In this document: piece after piece, positions 37,436 to 51,230 of the stretch
Layout of the letters: each line of letters starts with the position of its first letter
How positions within the stretch are numbered: the stretch's first letter is position 1
DNA from: Coriolopsis trogii
Lineage: Eukaryota; Basidiomycota; Agaricomycetes; Polyporales; Polyporaceae
NCBI GenBank assembly: GCA_020543525.1
Contig: JAHYIO010000031.1
Span: 248,001-312,000, forward strand
Length of the DNA: 64,000 nt
Direction: 5' to 3'
Position numbers and translations under genes: made by a program
Notes under the pieces: model-generated
Database searches by the model: none
The model's input: the letters and a program-made list of their open reading frames with translations, nothing else
Told to the model about the DNA's origin: nothing

Positions 37436-39348
37436 ATTATCTCAAGTTGGCGCAGAGGAGTAGGTGGTATGTATGCATCCAAGGTGCACCGAGAAGTGGC
37501 TATTTAAGCCGATTGCCTCTGCAGGACTCGCGCACTATGCGTATCTAGATGTCGAGATGCGCACTTGGCTTGACTTGGAACGGGAGGAATATCCGCCCGC
37601 AGTGACATCTAAACCTAAGCCCCGTATACACTGGTCTTGCCGGTGCGCGCATTAGAGTCCTCGTGGTTGGGAATGATGGTTCTTAGCCTTCTTTCGCCGA
37701 ATCTGAGCGCACGGAGAGACACACCTTTCGAGGCGCATGTTTTCGAACAATTACCGACCTCCTTGTCTTCTGTGCTCGTCTTGTTCGCTATTGCGTTTCA
37801 ATGTCTCATTGTACGGGTAGCTTGTTGATATCAGCGCATTCAAGAAACCCGGGTATCCTCCCGAATCGAGTCACGGAGAACCACAAGTGGCATACCGATA
37901 GTTCCTTTGGAGTCATAGTATGTGGCGGCGCCCTGCGCCCAATGCTGTGCCGGAGCTTGAGATTGTGCGCCGCCCTTTCTATGTTCGTTCGAATCGTCGT
38001 TGGACAATCATGGATGCAATGATAATACGGCCTGGTTCGGCATCCGAGATCGCGCACTAGGACAGCATTGTGTAGAGTTCGGAAGGGCGGAACGTGCACC
38101 GACGGCCGCCCAAAGTGATGGACACGGAAGTATTTCAGAGACAAGACAAGACAATGGCACAGATCGAGATAACTCAATCTGTATCATGGTGAGCAGAGCC
38201 TACAGCTATGAGGCAAGCGATATTGATGATAGTTAGGTAATCTATTGAACACCAGTCAGTCGGAGGTCGGCGATAACAAAAGGCGGCACAGACTCACCTC
38301 GGCGTCAAGTAAGTTTCGATGGGCGTACAGGACTTGACGTGACTGCGCAATGCGACGAAGTGCGTGCAATAGCACTGGCGGGTATACAGTCGAAACCTAC
38401 TCAGCCTCAAGTTGTCAGGTCCCAGACGGTGTCGGTGCCGACCCCGGTCTGCGTCTATGCCAAGTGACGCTGTCGGAAGTATTCTGGGGTCGGTGGCCCA
38501 GTTCAGGTACTGCTAGTACCTTAGTATGCGGTATGTGGAATGCAGGCGCAGTTCAATCTTCGACCTGAGGCAGGTCTACGACCGACATGACTTAAGGTTC
38601 TGGACGATGGCAATTGGTGTAATGCTGAGATGACATCCTGAGGTGACATCCGGGATCCGTCTCGCCACCTAGAGGAGGCTCGTCCGGCACGTGTGCTTCT
38701 AACTGGGAGTAACTCGTTGTGAGCTGTCTATAGTAAGGTACGCCATGTGTATCCGGAGTCGCGACACCAAGGTGGTATTCACAGACACGTCCGCGCGCAA
38801 CTTGGGGGAGACATGAAAGTAATTCTTCCAAATCTGATCAAAACAGGCAGACCACTGACCTCGCGGCGTCCACCGTCAGCCAGAATAGCTCTCCTATACG
38901 TCGCATCTGATTCGCGAACGCCATTTGGCGTTCTCCCGATTTGACTTGCATCATGAACGACTGGCACTTTCAGTGCCACCCTGTTCAGCACCGCTCGTCG
39001 TTGGACGGCCGCCCTATCAACAGATACATCGTCGCCAAGTCTGAGCTTTCACGTGGACAGCTGGCTTACCGTTTCTGAGTAAGGAGATGTTTCAATCAGG
39101 GCTCAACTGACCTGGCATCGCATGGACACCTCGTAGCGAGTGGGGAGTCGGAGACCAGTGCGCTCACTTCGGCAACGGCCGGACACAAAGTAGGCGCGCG
39201 CTTGAACATGGACGACATAGAGCGACATAGACTCACCTCCTCTTCGTTGAGCGTCGAGCGAGGGGACGGATGATATATTCAAAAAACAGTAATATCATGA
39301 AAAATACGGCACTCGTAGACATTCTAACATACGGAGCAATCGATTCAC
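37436..39348. other. 1.9-kb stretch with at most weak coding signal
   Basis: Upstream of the P450. On minus from 39322 a short exon MSTSAVFFMILLFFEYIIR ends at a GTGAGT donor, and later minus exons could include LNRVALKVPVVHDASQIGR (about 38990-38860) and EYHLGVATPDTHGVPYYRQ (about 38780-38700). This might be a small spliced gene for a membrane-anchored protein, but the joins cannot be confirmed. Otherwise nothing seen. Confidence 0.25.
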
Positions 39349-40925
39349 TTAAGTACCATGAGAGGGAAGACAACCGATGAAGGTCCGGGGGTCCAGGGAG
39401 TCAAATCCATCAGACCTCCGAAGGACGCGGTGCGGATTGATAACCCCCAGAGTAGGCGTTGGCTCCGCGTAACGCCTCTTCTGTCTCTTCATCCAATCAG
39501 ACCCCTGTCGAGTCTGAGTCGTCATGATGCGGTTCGGAATGGGAGAGGACAACGCCTGAAAATCCAGTTTTCTTGCCCGTCGGGCAGCTATTGACGGCCC
39601 GGGGCCCGCCTCCACATACAATGTTGCGGGAAGAAAAGGCTTGATGAAGCACGTCAACATAGGAACAGATGAACAGATTGAGTGTACGTACCAAGGCTGG
39701 TCGCGACCCAAAAAACAGTCGGCGTCCATCGATGTATGCCAGACTGGTTTATTTCCCTCCCGCTCGTCCTCTGTATATTCACATGCCTATAATGGAGGAA
39801 CGTCCTCTCCTTCAGCAACACATCATGAAACATCAAGGGTATTCACATACCGTGTATCTGGGTCCGCTAGGCGTCGGAGGTAAGAGACTCGAGGAGGTCG
39901 GATCCCTGAAAGCTGCAGCCCGCGGGTCAATGCCCTCGGTACCAATCGCGGTGGTGGTGATGATTTGAGGGTATGTGGCAAGTGGTAAGGGCTTGACACT
40001 GATAGCCTTCAGTCGATCGAGAGAGCTTCGTATGTCCAGGCGCTGCATCACAGCCGGAAACGTCGACGCGCACTCCACTCCTTAGCATTGAGGCTGGCCA
40101 GGAGTTGGTGCCGCCGACTGAGGCGCACGGGATCTCGGGCCTCGGCAGCGAACGCTCCTCAGATGGCCCGGTGGACCCGATGGTGTGCTCACAACAATAC
40201 GAGTTCGTCCATGGCCTCTTGGGAGTCGGGTCCCTCGTTCTCGGTATGCTCCATGACTCGCGCTAGAGGAATTCTGTCTACATGGTGATCGCTCGGGATA
40301 GGAGGTTGCCATCTATACATGGGACCTGCCAACCGAGACTGACTGGTCCAATAGGAGTCCGGGTCGGAGTCGTTCGAGCCGTCCGCCGGGCGGGTAAATG
40401 GGGTCGCAGCAAAGGCAAGATGCGAGAGAGGTTTGACTAGCAGGTCGTCAAACAGAGGCATGACAGCGGGGGCTGGTCGGAGAGGCGAGCACGATATCTG
40501 CTCGTTATGGCAGAAACTGCCCACCCCTGTTGCTGCAGCGATTAATGGCTTGCTTCTGCGGTGACGGCTAAATATGACTGCTAGTTGGCGGGTCTCTTGT
40601 ATTCCTCAGACCTTTGAACGCTCCCATGTCAGCACAGTCGCCACTGCAAAGTAGATTGCAGACTTACCGGACAGAGCTCAAGAGGCGTACAAGCTTGGGC
40701 GTTAGTAGGCGGGGATCGATGGAATCCCTGCATTCAATGCCGGAAAGGAGAAATCGTCGAAGCCGGCTTCGTGGGTAGACATCGTCCCCGCCCTGTGTGC
40801 CTTCATGGCTCCCGCCGCCTAACAAGGATGGTTGCGCCGGGAGGGCACTCATGCACGGGTGCTTCTGTCGGTTTTCAGGACAGTATGAGCGATGTGTAGG
40901 TTAATAACGTGATATGACTACTCAC

Positions 40926-41082
40926 GGTGCGCCAAGTAGTGGAACCCGTGGAAGGGGGACGCGCTGATAGGGACACTCTTCTGGCCAGAATCTGGCCCGT
41001 ACGAGGCCGACATGAGAAGTCTATCTGTGAGTGAGGATGTACTACGCGGCGCATCACGCAGTCGAGACTGAAGTATGCGCAT
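40926..41082 (-). CDS. Short-ORF unit c, first exon
   Basis: Starts MRILQSRLRDAPRSTSSLTD and continues RLLMSASYGPDSGQ, ending at a GTGAGT donor (40925). The SLTDRLL core and its underlying DNA match the other units with one change (GATAGA for GATAAA). It is the most diverged copy and lacks the MGRH start. Downstream minus ORFs at 40852-40664 and 40524-40189 may be later exons. No copy of the 3' motif was found below it. Confidence 0.4.
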
Positions 41083-41142
41083 GGAGAATGAGGAAGAGTT
41101 TAAAACGAAGTACTGAGGTCCTCCCCGCGTCGACGAGGGTCT

Positions 41143-41149
41143 TTTTATA
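41143..41149 (-). promoter_or_regulatory. TATA box of unit c
   Basis: TATAAAA on minus, about 61 bp upstream of the ATG at 41082. Confidence 0.55.
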
Positions 41150-42897
<1,748 letters not shown>

Positions 42898-43752
42898 GTG
42901 TTGTCGGTGTTGTCGCTTATAGTCGGAGTTGTCACGTCGTATGATCATGTATGTATTCTTGTACTTTGATGTCAGTCATGTTGGATGGTGAAACGTCTGG
43001 AGTCCCCCAGGGTTGTGAGGAAGCATGTGGGTCTGTGTCACGTTGCGAATCGTAGGAGTTTAGGGAGATCTTTGACCACTCCCCGACATGCGAGATCTAG
43101 CGAAGGGGTGTATACATGTAGACGTCGTACAGGGCAGTGCTGGGCCAGAATACGACACCGCCCTCCGGGAACAGACAGCCTTGCTTACTGTGAATGTGTT
43201 GGACATCTGAACGACCGTGGTTGCAGTCGTCCAATGCCGTCTCTCCCAAGCCTATTGTTATACGACATCACGAAGCGTACCATGCTTAATCTGCGAATAC
43301 TCCTACTGAACGGAATGCGGGCGGACTAATCTTTGGCACTGGCAGGACCTACGAGCAGGCTGGACGTGACAAATACGGCGTAGAAGACATCTTTCACCGC
43401 GAGCCATGAGCTACATACTATGCTAATACCTACCGTCTACGTCCTCGCTGACGGTGATATGACTCAGAGCTTCGTAGGGCTCGGAACGTATGGCAGCATG
43501 AATGCGTTGCCAAGCGATTAGGTGCGATGCGCTTGGAGCTCACTCTGGCAAGCACAGGACAGCGATCTCTTACGCCAGCATGAGATGTCGCTCACGTTCT
43601 CATATATGTATTGTTTGAGATCGTAGCCGGAGGCTTACATGTATACGTGCACTCGAGTGGACTACAATCATCATGGAGCGACAACGTTCAGCGACCTGAC
43701 ATGTGCCTTCTCAACTGTGGAATCCATAGTAGGTTTGACGAGTACGCACGTG
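42898..43752. other. Intergenic, 0.85 kb
   Basis: 3' flank of polyubiquitin and of the convergent unknown gene. Nothing recognised. Confidence 0.45.
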
Positions 43753-44526
43753 CTAAGACGTTGCTGGCAACTGCCTTCCGGAAATGATGTCCGTGACCCG
43801 CGTAGGCAGTCTCTCCTCTGGTATCCGGGCATAAATTTTCTGGGGATCGAATGGTTCGAGCCTAAACGGGTCCTCGGGCCTGTACCGTTCGATTGACATT
43901 GGATCATGGCCAATGATACAGAGGTGAACTGACCTGCTTTCTACCCACTGAGTGTAGTCGAAGTACCACATTGGCTTCAAAGTCTCGTCTTCAAGTACCT
44001 CTCGGCATATTCTCGTTGCAGCGTCCAGCTGTTCGGTTTCTTTCCACCCTTTACGTTCGTGAGTGTTCATGAAGGTCACGACAAAGGGACTCCGATGCTG
44101 TCCGAGCTCGAGTCCTGTCACTGCCACCCCCCAGTCTAACTTGAAGAATAGCTCGGGCTCTTTGTCTTGGAAGACTTCGTTCAATCGTTCAGTGATCCAG
44201 AACGCCGGGCACTCCACCACCACCTCCTCCTTAGGCTTGAACGCGTCGGCGGAGAATTGGCCATCATCTGACTGGGTGTGTGTGCCGTCGTCGGCTTCTG
44301 AGCTCGAGTCTGAGTCATCGAATTCTGCAGAGCTGAGTGCTTGCTCATAGAATAGTTGACCATATTTCTGAGCGACCTCGGGGGTAATGAAGACACCGTA
44401 AAGGAGGAGTGGTACTTTGCTCCTGGGACCCTCGACGACTCCAATGTCAAAATCGGTTGAGCCGAAACTACCATAGCGTTCCTGTATGGCTTCGATGTAA
44501 TCGATAGGAAGCTCTCGATATTCCAT
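43753..44526 (-). CDS. Unknown conserved-looking protein with acidic linker
   Basis: Single ORF of 257 codons starting MEYRELPIDYIEAIQERYG. N-terminal ordered region (DIGVVEGPRSKVPLLLYGVF), then an acidic Ser/Asp linker (EFDDSDSSSEADDGTH), then an ordered second part (ECPAFWITERLNEVFQ, WGVAVTGLELGQHRSPFVVT, EVLEDETLKPMWYFDYTQW). A 54-nt segment, GTCAGT..GGTACAG (about 43932-43879), has intron ends, is a multiple of three and has no stop, so both a spliced and an unspliced protein are possible (SRPEDPF if removed). No family recognised. Confidence 0.6.
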   Translation of the reverse strand: MEYRELPIDYIEAIQERYGSFGSTDFDIGVVEGPRSKVPLLLYGVFITPEVAQKYGQLFYEQALSSAEFDDSDSSSEADDGTHTQSDDGQFSADAFKPKEEVVVECPAFWITERLNEVFQDKEPELFFKLDWGVAVTGLELGQHRSPFVVTFMNTHERKGWKETEQLDAATRICREVLEDETLKPMWYFDYTQWVESRSVHLCIIGHDPMSIERYRPEDPFRLEPFDPQKIYARIPEERLPTRVTDIISGRQLPATS

Positions 44527-45785
44527 AGGGGGTAGGCGTCGAGAAAAGTCTCTTAAGATCTGTATGCACGAAGGAATATATCAGCATTTGCCACTGGCAG
44601 GGAAGTCGGACCGTTTGGGATCTGAGGCAAGGCACCTGGGAGTTTTCTTGGCGCCTCGCGGTGGCATCATTGGCCGGCGGGGGTGTAGCGGGTGGCAGGG
44701 ATGTCTGAGTGCTGTCAACCATAGTGTCATCTACAGCTCCAGCTCCAGCGTCTCTTTCTCTGCATCATGACTTCCCATACTGCTGGTACTCGGGCTCATG
44801 CTCAGCGCGCAAACCCGCCCCATAACTGCAAGGTTGATATCTCTGCCAGTCCAAGCGAGGTGCGGCTCCTAATTCCCAATGATGACCTACTACCGAGCAT
44901 CCAAAGATTGTGTTGACTCTATACTACAGTTGGTAATTGACGCGTACGAGAAGCAGTTCATTAATTTGTCCGATTGTAGAGCCTCCCACCAGTAGCTCTG
45001 CGCCCACCTCATCAATCGACATGTTTCGGCACAAGACTGCGGAACCAGGGATGAGATACTCACATTGGCGATGGTTCAGGTGCATGTGGGTGAGCGCGGC
45101 ACGCAAACGCGTCGTCGCGAACGGTGTCTGATCACGCGTCACAAACTCAGCGCGAGGGCGTCTGATACTACATACGGAGTCACTGCTCAGTCTCTCACAG
45201 ACTCGCACCCCGACCACGACCGTGATGAATACACTCCCTTGCTGCTGCCATTGCTCCTGCTTTCTGTTTGTGTGTCTACCAGGTCTTGAACTGGTTGCAT
45301 TACTGAGGTACCAGGGCTTACAAACGCAAGCCGACATGCTACGACTTGCAAGGCCCAGTACTGAGTAAACTCCTTCCTCGAATGCACGCGTCCGCAAGTC
45401 ACGATATCAAAGGATCTAATGCATCAGGAACGAGTTTGCAGACGCTATGAGTGAGTCTATTGCAATTTTCTGTACTCAAGGTGTCGTTTACGTGCTTTGC
45501 TTGAGCCCCGAGCGTGCAGAGTCAGCCGCTACCGGCTCTATCTCAGCCTTACTGGTGACGGCATTCGACACGAGACTGACATAGCGAGGTCGAATCCATT
45601 CCTCTGATTACACTCAAGTCTGTGTTAGCCCTAGACTTCGGTCGTTGGCAGCCGCTGGCAGGTGAGGCTGACTGGCCCCCCATTGGCGTATATCAAGGCT
45701 ACTGACCGCCCACTCTTCTCCACTCCTCTTCTCCCAAACCTGCAACTTTCCGGCGAACATCAACTCGATCAGCCATCACATCGCC
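44527..45785. other. Intergenic stretch with one unsupported ORF
   Basis: A minus ORF at 44924-45397 (157 codons) includes TRDQTPFATTRLRAALTHMH, which looks protein-like, but no family is recognised and its 5' half is low quality. The last 100 bp before 45786 are CT-rich leader of the next gene. Confidence 0.3.
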
Positions 45786-47431
45786 ATGTCTCGCCCCATC
45801 TCATCCTCTATCGCCCCATCCACCCCTACGCCTAGCCTGCTCTTCCTTATGGTTGTCCTCGTCTCCATCCCTATTCTCTATGTTTCCGTCTCCGTTGCAT
45901 TCGACTCCTCCGCTCCCATTGTGCTGGCTTCTCTCTTGGTCCTCCTTCCGACATTCTGCCCTCCCGTCCTCCGAGTCCTCGCTCACAGTCGCATCTGGAA
46001 CAGGCAAGCTTGTCCTCTCACAGATCTCGAGGCTCAGTCACCATACCGGCTAGTGCAAGTGCGAGAGGACACCTTACAGACCCTCTCCGATGGCCGTTTG
46101 CGTTTGGATCTGCTAGTCAAGGACCTCCAGCATGCCAACAGAAGCCTCCGCCATCGGATTTGGTTCCTCGAGGAAGACGGCAAGGCGCTCCGGGCCGACA
46201 TCACTCGCAGGGCCCAAGAGTACGACGAGGTCTCGAGAGAACGGGATACCGTTGTGCAGGAGAACGACGCGCTTCTGTCAGAGAAGCACGTCCTGGTGGA
46301 GTCGAAGGAGGACACGGATGCGGAGCTAGAGGCTGTCAGACGAGGGCAGGCTACACTCAAGGTATGTCGATTCGTCGGCTTTATATCGCGCCTGGAGGCA
46401 AACGAGGTGCGAGCAGGGGGAAAAGATGGCGCTCGAAGAGCGGCTCGTGAGGAAGACCGCTGGATTGAAACAAGCGGAAGAGGAGATCAAGCAGTTGAAG
46501 GCAGAGCGTGCTGCGTTAGTCGCGCAGCTCGAGACGAAGCAGGTGTCGTTTGAGGAGGTAATGGAGGATGCAGAGGTCCTCGAGGTGCGTAGTGGCTTGT
46601 CTCTAAACATTCTCGCTTCCGATACCCTCGCTGCACAGGTTGATCTCCGAAAGGCAAAGGAGAATCTGCGAGACGCGCATATGAAGATTGCTGATCTGCG
46701 ATCAACGAACATCGAGGTCGTTCAAGAGAATGAGGTTTTGAAAGTAAGTGGTCGAGTGAATGGTGTTTCGGCAGTATGGTCTGACCAATCATCAGGCTGA
46801 ACTTGAGCGACTTCGGCATGAGCTCCGTGAGAGTCGTGTTATCACAGTCTTTCACCAGGATATTCGGAACGAGCTCAAGACCTGCCAGAGAGCTCTCGGC
46901 GTCGCGACCGACGAATGTGCCACACTCCGCGCAGCGCTCGACGCTCATGACGCTCGCCAACACGTCTCCAATAACATCGAACACACCCTCGCCCGGGCCC
47001 TTGAAGCGCGAGACGAAGAGATCTCCGAATTCAAGAACTTGCTCACCGCTCAAGCGTCCACCATCGCGCAACTCAACACCGCTGCGCTCGCTCACGAGAA
47101 GGACGCGGCGGAGCTCCGGACATACAACACCGGCCTTGAGGGCGTCGTCGAGTACCTCAAGTTGAATCCTGCGTCTCCTCCCACACCAGCCAGCAAGCTC
47201 AGTTCGCTCTGTGGTACGCCGAGGAGGTCTTCGATATTCCTGTCTGGCAGTCGGACTTGTGGACCATCTGTGTTGGATGCCACCGCTTCCCATGGCTCAT
47301 CTTCGCCTTCGCCTCCACCCTCGCCTGCGCTTGCACCGCTCATACTCGGCCGGAAAGTCTTGGCGGAAGCGGACGCCTCTCCAGCCCGCACATATACTCT
47401 CGGCAGCCCTCTAAGTCTCTTTGGTTTCTAG
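45786..47431 (+). CDS. Membrane-anchored coiled-coil protein (copy A, intact)
   Basis: Start MSRPISSSIAPSTPTPSLLF. Two hydrophobic N-terminal helices (LLFLMVVLVSIPILYVSVSV and APIVLASLLVLLPTF) are followed by a long coiled coil: LLVKDLQHANRSLRHRIWFL, YDEVSRERDTVVQENDALLS, then after introns LKQAEEEIKQLKAERAALVA, LRKAKENLRDAHMKIADLR, LRHELRESR and ARALEARDEEISEFKNLL. The C-terminus is Ser/Pro-rich (SSPSPPPSPAL) and ends SPLSLFGF. At least three short introns (after TLK, VLE and VLK). About 480 residues. Not an assigned family; a tether or organising role at an internal membrane is only inference. Two decayed paralogues lie at 49920-51226 and 60259-61888. Confidence 0.65.
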
Positions 47432-47614
47432 TCTGGAATGTCTCGGATTTCACCTTTTGTCTCGATGTCTCGGTCTTCTCGATTCTTTGGCTTCGTACGG
47501 CACCATGAACAGAACAAATATCAATATCTAGCAAACGTCTCTCCCGTGTAAACCTTTATTTCTGCGTAATGTCAGCCACAGCGTTGGTTCGCATATGATC
47601 ATCACTTTTCTGTC

Positions 47615-48082
47615 TCAATCGTCGGTGACTGATTCATAAGTAGCAACATCGTCGCCGTCCTCAAGTTGCCACAGAGCGTGAGAAATGGTCAGCGTGTGGC
47701 GCTTGCGTTCTACACGTCTTCTCATTGTATCCGTGAACTCTCTAGAGTTCGCCGGAAATGAGCAGTAAACCTGTCTATTGTCTCGGATGGGGTCATTACA
47801 CTTATTGGCGTCAACGTCTCGGTGCTGACAGCAGTGGGCACACATGTTGTGGAGTGGCCGGGTCCGATGCGACGTGGAATGCGGAACAGCCAAGGAGAAT
47901 GCTCTGACAACACTTTGCTTTTGTCTGTCTACCAGGTATGACAAAGGGAGACAACACGAACAATCATGACGCTGTGGCCAAAGCCAAAGCTCCGAGGGCT
48001 CGCTCGTGGTCGCCGTCAAGAGTTGGGGAGCACTATAAAGGGCCCCCTCGCAGACGAACGTCTGTACATCTCGACCAGTCAC
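47615..48082 (-). CDS. ORF divergent from unit d, 155 codons, unknown
   Basis: Ends ALWQLEDGDDVATYESVTDD and contains NMCAHCCQHRDVDANKC. An almost identical intact ORF (154 codons) lies in the right copy of the repeat at 63424-63888. Differences between the two are mostly amino-acid-changing (VYCSF against VHSSS), which argues against strong selection, and the ORF overlaps the unit d TATA box. It may be just an open frame in the repeat. A shorter start at MCAHCC (76 codons) is an alternative. Confidence 0.25.
   Translation of the reverse strand: MTGRDVQTFVCEGALYSAPQLLTATTSEPSELWLWPQRHDCSCCLPLSYLVDRQKQSVVRAFSLAVPHSTSHRTRPLHNMCAHCCQHRDVDANKCNDPIRDNRQVYCSFPANSREFTDTMRRRVERKRHTLTISHALWQLEDGDDVATYESVTDD
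48034..48040 (+). promoter_or_regulatory. TATA box of unit d
   Basis: TATAAAG, 70 bp upstream of the ATG at 48108. It is followed by GGCCCCCTCGCAGACG, identical in unit e. Confidence 0.65.
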
Positions 48083-48107
48083 TTATCCCCGGACTGCCCT
48101 ATCAACC

Positions 48108-48200
48108 ATGGGCCGTCGACGCCATATGCCATCTCTCCATCTACACCTACTCACAGATAAACTTCTCATTTCTCCTCCGAATGGAAGAGAAAAGCTGTAG
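48108..48200 (+). CDS. Short-ORF unit d, conserved peptide
   Basis: 30 codons: MGRRRHMPSLHLHLLTDKLL then ISPPNGREKL and stop. Best match is unit e (MGRHRHTPSLHLHLLTDKLL). Downstream on plus an open stretch, DEDLYAVRDDTTVSRSGMGV (about 48281-48340), resembles DDLYAI of unit a, and at about 49250 GEWTAYR resembles GELTAYR of unit e, so later exons probably exist. The 3' motif is at 49711-49740. Confidence 0.45.
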   Translation: MGRRRHMPSLHLHLLTDKLLISPPNGREKL

Positions 48201-49710
48201 TCTTCGACCCTCGGACCATCAGCGGAGCACAAGCGGACGAGACAAGACTCCACGACGAAGGCGGACGAACTTTGTGACGATGAGGACCTGTACGCCGTCA
48301 GAGACGATACGACCGTCTCGCGCAGCGGGATGGGTGTTCGCACCGGGACAGAGCAGTATCGATATGGTCTCATATCGCGCCCGACCACGGGCTTCCCGCG
48401 CAGGCCGGCGCGACGGATCCAAAGCGCAGATAGCGTGCCTCTGGGATCGGCAGACGCGAAGCCGCAGAAGAGAACGGACCCACTCCTGGACATGCAACTG
48501 CTCAGTCGAAGGAAACATATCGAGACGCAGTCGGGCTATCGCTGGTGAGCACCGAGCCACATTGCATCTCCACGTAGACCTGGCTGCTCATGCGTGGGAC
48601 TAGGAGCGTATTGCTTTGACGTCAGCTATCCCTCCTGCCAGCGACGGCCACAAGTCTTCGCGCCGCCCTTATACCTCTGCGAATCCGCTATCATCGCTGG
48701 TATCGGCAACCATTGACAAGAGATAGTACGACTCGGAACCAGGCCTCGATGCTCTTCACCGGCTACCCCGACTTGGCGAACAGTCTGAACCACTGACGGA
48801 TGGCATGCGAAAGACCGGATCTATCCTGGGTTGTCCATACTCATCGCTGAGGAGAGGAGAGTCGGAGCAAGCACGACCTGTTCGTTTCGGAAGCGCACTG
48901 CTACAAGCATCACGCGCCGAGTGCTGTTCGCGATCGTGCGCATCAGTGGAGGACAGGGTGCGGGTGTTGTCCGTAATGGTGAGTGGTCGTGCTCTCGAAC
49001 TTCTGAGTCGGAGTATCTTGTGTATTGACGCTCATATCTGGATGCAGCCAGTGACGAAGGTCGTGCACCGCATCTTTCGCATGTCGAGGGCGTCGGTGCC
49101 GTGGTGCGAACCGCCGACCCTCGCGTTTATGGCCTTGTCGCGGAACTCGTCACCGCTCGTCCTTTCCCCTTCACCTTCCACGCAAGCCGTGTCAAGGACA
49201 TTCATCCACAGGCTAAAAGATCCACAATCTGATCTGTGTATGCACCGGTGGCGAGTGGACGGCGTACAGGGAGAACGTAGCCGTCGACAGTCTGGTGTGG
49301 GTTTGCGCTGAGGTGGTACGTGCTCGTTCTGGTCCGCATTGTCTTCTTGGTTGATCGGTTTGCTATTTCTTCAGATCCTTCCTCGCCACCGGATTGCCCC
49401 TTTTATGATACATCCTGGTCCACGCGAGCGGCCGCTGCTTGATGATGAACTACGGCGGCGTTCAGTTTATGAACCCCGTGGCGTGTGGTGGGTGAGCCCA
49501 AGACGCGCCAGTGGGTCTCCTCGATCCGCTGAGCATAGCCCGCGAGAAGCCTACTCCTCGCGGCTGCGACTTTCTATTCCGAAATGAGCGAACGTACTCG
49601 TTGCGACACAGAAGGCGGTCCCACAAGAAGATAGAGGAGATCTCGAGGTCGCTACAGGTCTTTGACATGAAGCTGCCCCGTTGTTAAATAGTTCAAATCA
49701 GCCATTGATG

Positions 49711-49740
49711 TGTAGTACAACATCCATAACATTGATGCCG
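49711..49740 (+). promoter_or_regulatory. Conserved 3' motif of unit d
   Basis: Reads CATCCATAACATTGATGCCG at its core (49721-49740), the sense-strand form of the motif seen downstream of units a, b and e. It lies 1.67 kb after the TATA box. Confidence 0.5.
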
Positions 49741-49919
49741 TACCACACATGTCACCCTTCGCTGTGTGTTATTTTGCGAGTGAGGACGGAGGAGGAGCGG
49801 AGGAGAGACATGGGCGCCGACCCGCGGCCTCGATTGGGCGTCTCCCCCTATCCTGAACCATGACCATCTTACTCACCCCTACGATGAGGCGACCACGATG
49901 TGAACGCCTGAGTTGCAAA

Positions 49920-51226
49920 TGGAATCCTCCAGTCTAGGTCTGATTGACCTCACCGAACGCTACCTCCGGCTGAAGCTGTGAGTCAAGGACCTGAAGCGCG
50001 GACGCCTCCGCCAACGGACCTGGCTCCTCGAGAACGACGGCAGGGTGCTCCGAGACGATTACTTGCCCGGCCAGCAAATACAACAAGGCTGGACGAGAAT
50101 GGAGTCCTCATGCTCAGGAGAAGCATGCCTTGCGGTCAGAATAGAATGTCTCCTGGTGGATTCGAAGAAGGTCGTGGTTGTCTTATCAGGTACGCTCACG
50201 GTACGTCTATTCGTTCCGTTTATATCGCACGTGGAGGCAACCAAGATGTGAGGAGAAGGATGAAATCCAAGAGCGGTCAATTGAAGCAAGCAGAAGACAA
50301 GATCAAGCAGGTGCATGAAGAGCTTCGCAACTCAGTTCTATAGTATGTTTGACGAGGATAATGGACAGCACAGCGGACCTCAAGGTACTGCCTAGTTACT
50401 CCTCTCTGAATAACATGGAGACTGCCATCGGCCCTCCCCAAAATAATCTCCGGAGGGTGGAGGAGAAGTTGCACAATGTCTATGACTGACTGGGACCAAT
50501 ACCGAGGAAGTCCAAGATATCAAGAGTACGTGGGCCGTCAACCGCCTTCCTGCATAGTCTAACCGTTGTTTTCAGGCTGAACTGGAGAGACGCCTGCACG
50601 AGCTCCACGAGACTCGTGCTGCTCCTCTTTCACCCGCTTAATGCAACGATACTACTCAGGGATCCAAAATGTGATTTCCGTCGGAGCGCTGTCTCAACCG
50701 ACGATTGTCATAGTGCCAAACCCCGCGCAGCGCATGAAGCCCCAGCTGCTCGTCAGCGCCGCGTCTCGAAGAACATCGAACACATGCTAACAGGCTCTTG
50801 AGGCGCGAGGCAGAGATATCGCCGAGCTCAAGACCTCGCCCACCGCGCAGGCGTCCAACATCGCGCAACTCAACGCCGGTGCGCTCGCTGATGAGAAGCA
50901 CGTGACGAAGCTCAAGACGTACACCACCGGCCCTGAGTCGAGGGCGTCGTCGAGCATCCAAAGTTGAATGTATCGTCTCCTCCCACACCGGCCAGCGAGC
51001 TCGGCTCGCCCATTGGTACTCCGAGGAAGCTCATATTCTTGTCTGGCAGTCAGACTTCTGGTTTTTGTGTCTCGGACGCCACCTCTTCTCATGGCTCATC
51101 TTCGCCTTCGCCTTCCGCCTGCGCTTACACTACTCATACTCAGCCGGATAGCCTTACCACAGGCGGACGCCTCTCCAACTCGCACGCAACTTGAACCCTC
51201 CGGCCGACCTTTCGGTCTCTGTTTCT
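49920..51226 (+). pseudogene. Coiled-coil membrane protein copy B, decayed
   Basis: Homologous to copy A but broken. The two N-terminal membrane helices are missing and an in-frame TGA follows RLKL at 49979. Recognisable pieces are KDLKRGRLRQRTWLLENDGR (about 49987), LKQAEDKIKQVHEELRN (about 50283), LERRLHELHETRAAPL (about 50582) and a tail matching copy A (SPPTPASELGSPIGTPRK, about 50972). Pieces are in different frames with stops between. Same strand as copy A, 2.5 kb downstream of it. Confidence 0.65.
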
Positions 51227-51230
51227 AGCC

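Larger units (their letters stand above)
47503..48169 (+). repeat. Inverted repeat, left copy
   Basis: About 667 bp matching 63319-64000 in reverse complement with scattered substitutions and small indels (roughly 93-96% by eye). It begins CCATGAACAGAACAAATATC and ends within the first exon of short-ORF unit d at ACTTCTCAT. The right copy reaches the window edge, so the match may continue outside. Confidence 0.9.
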
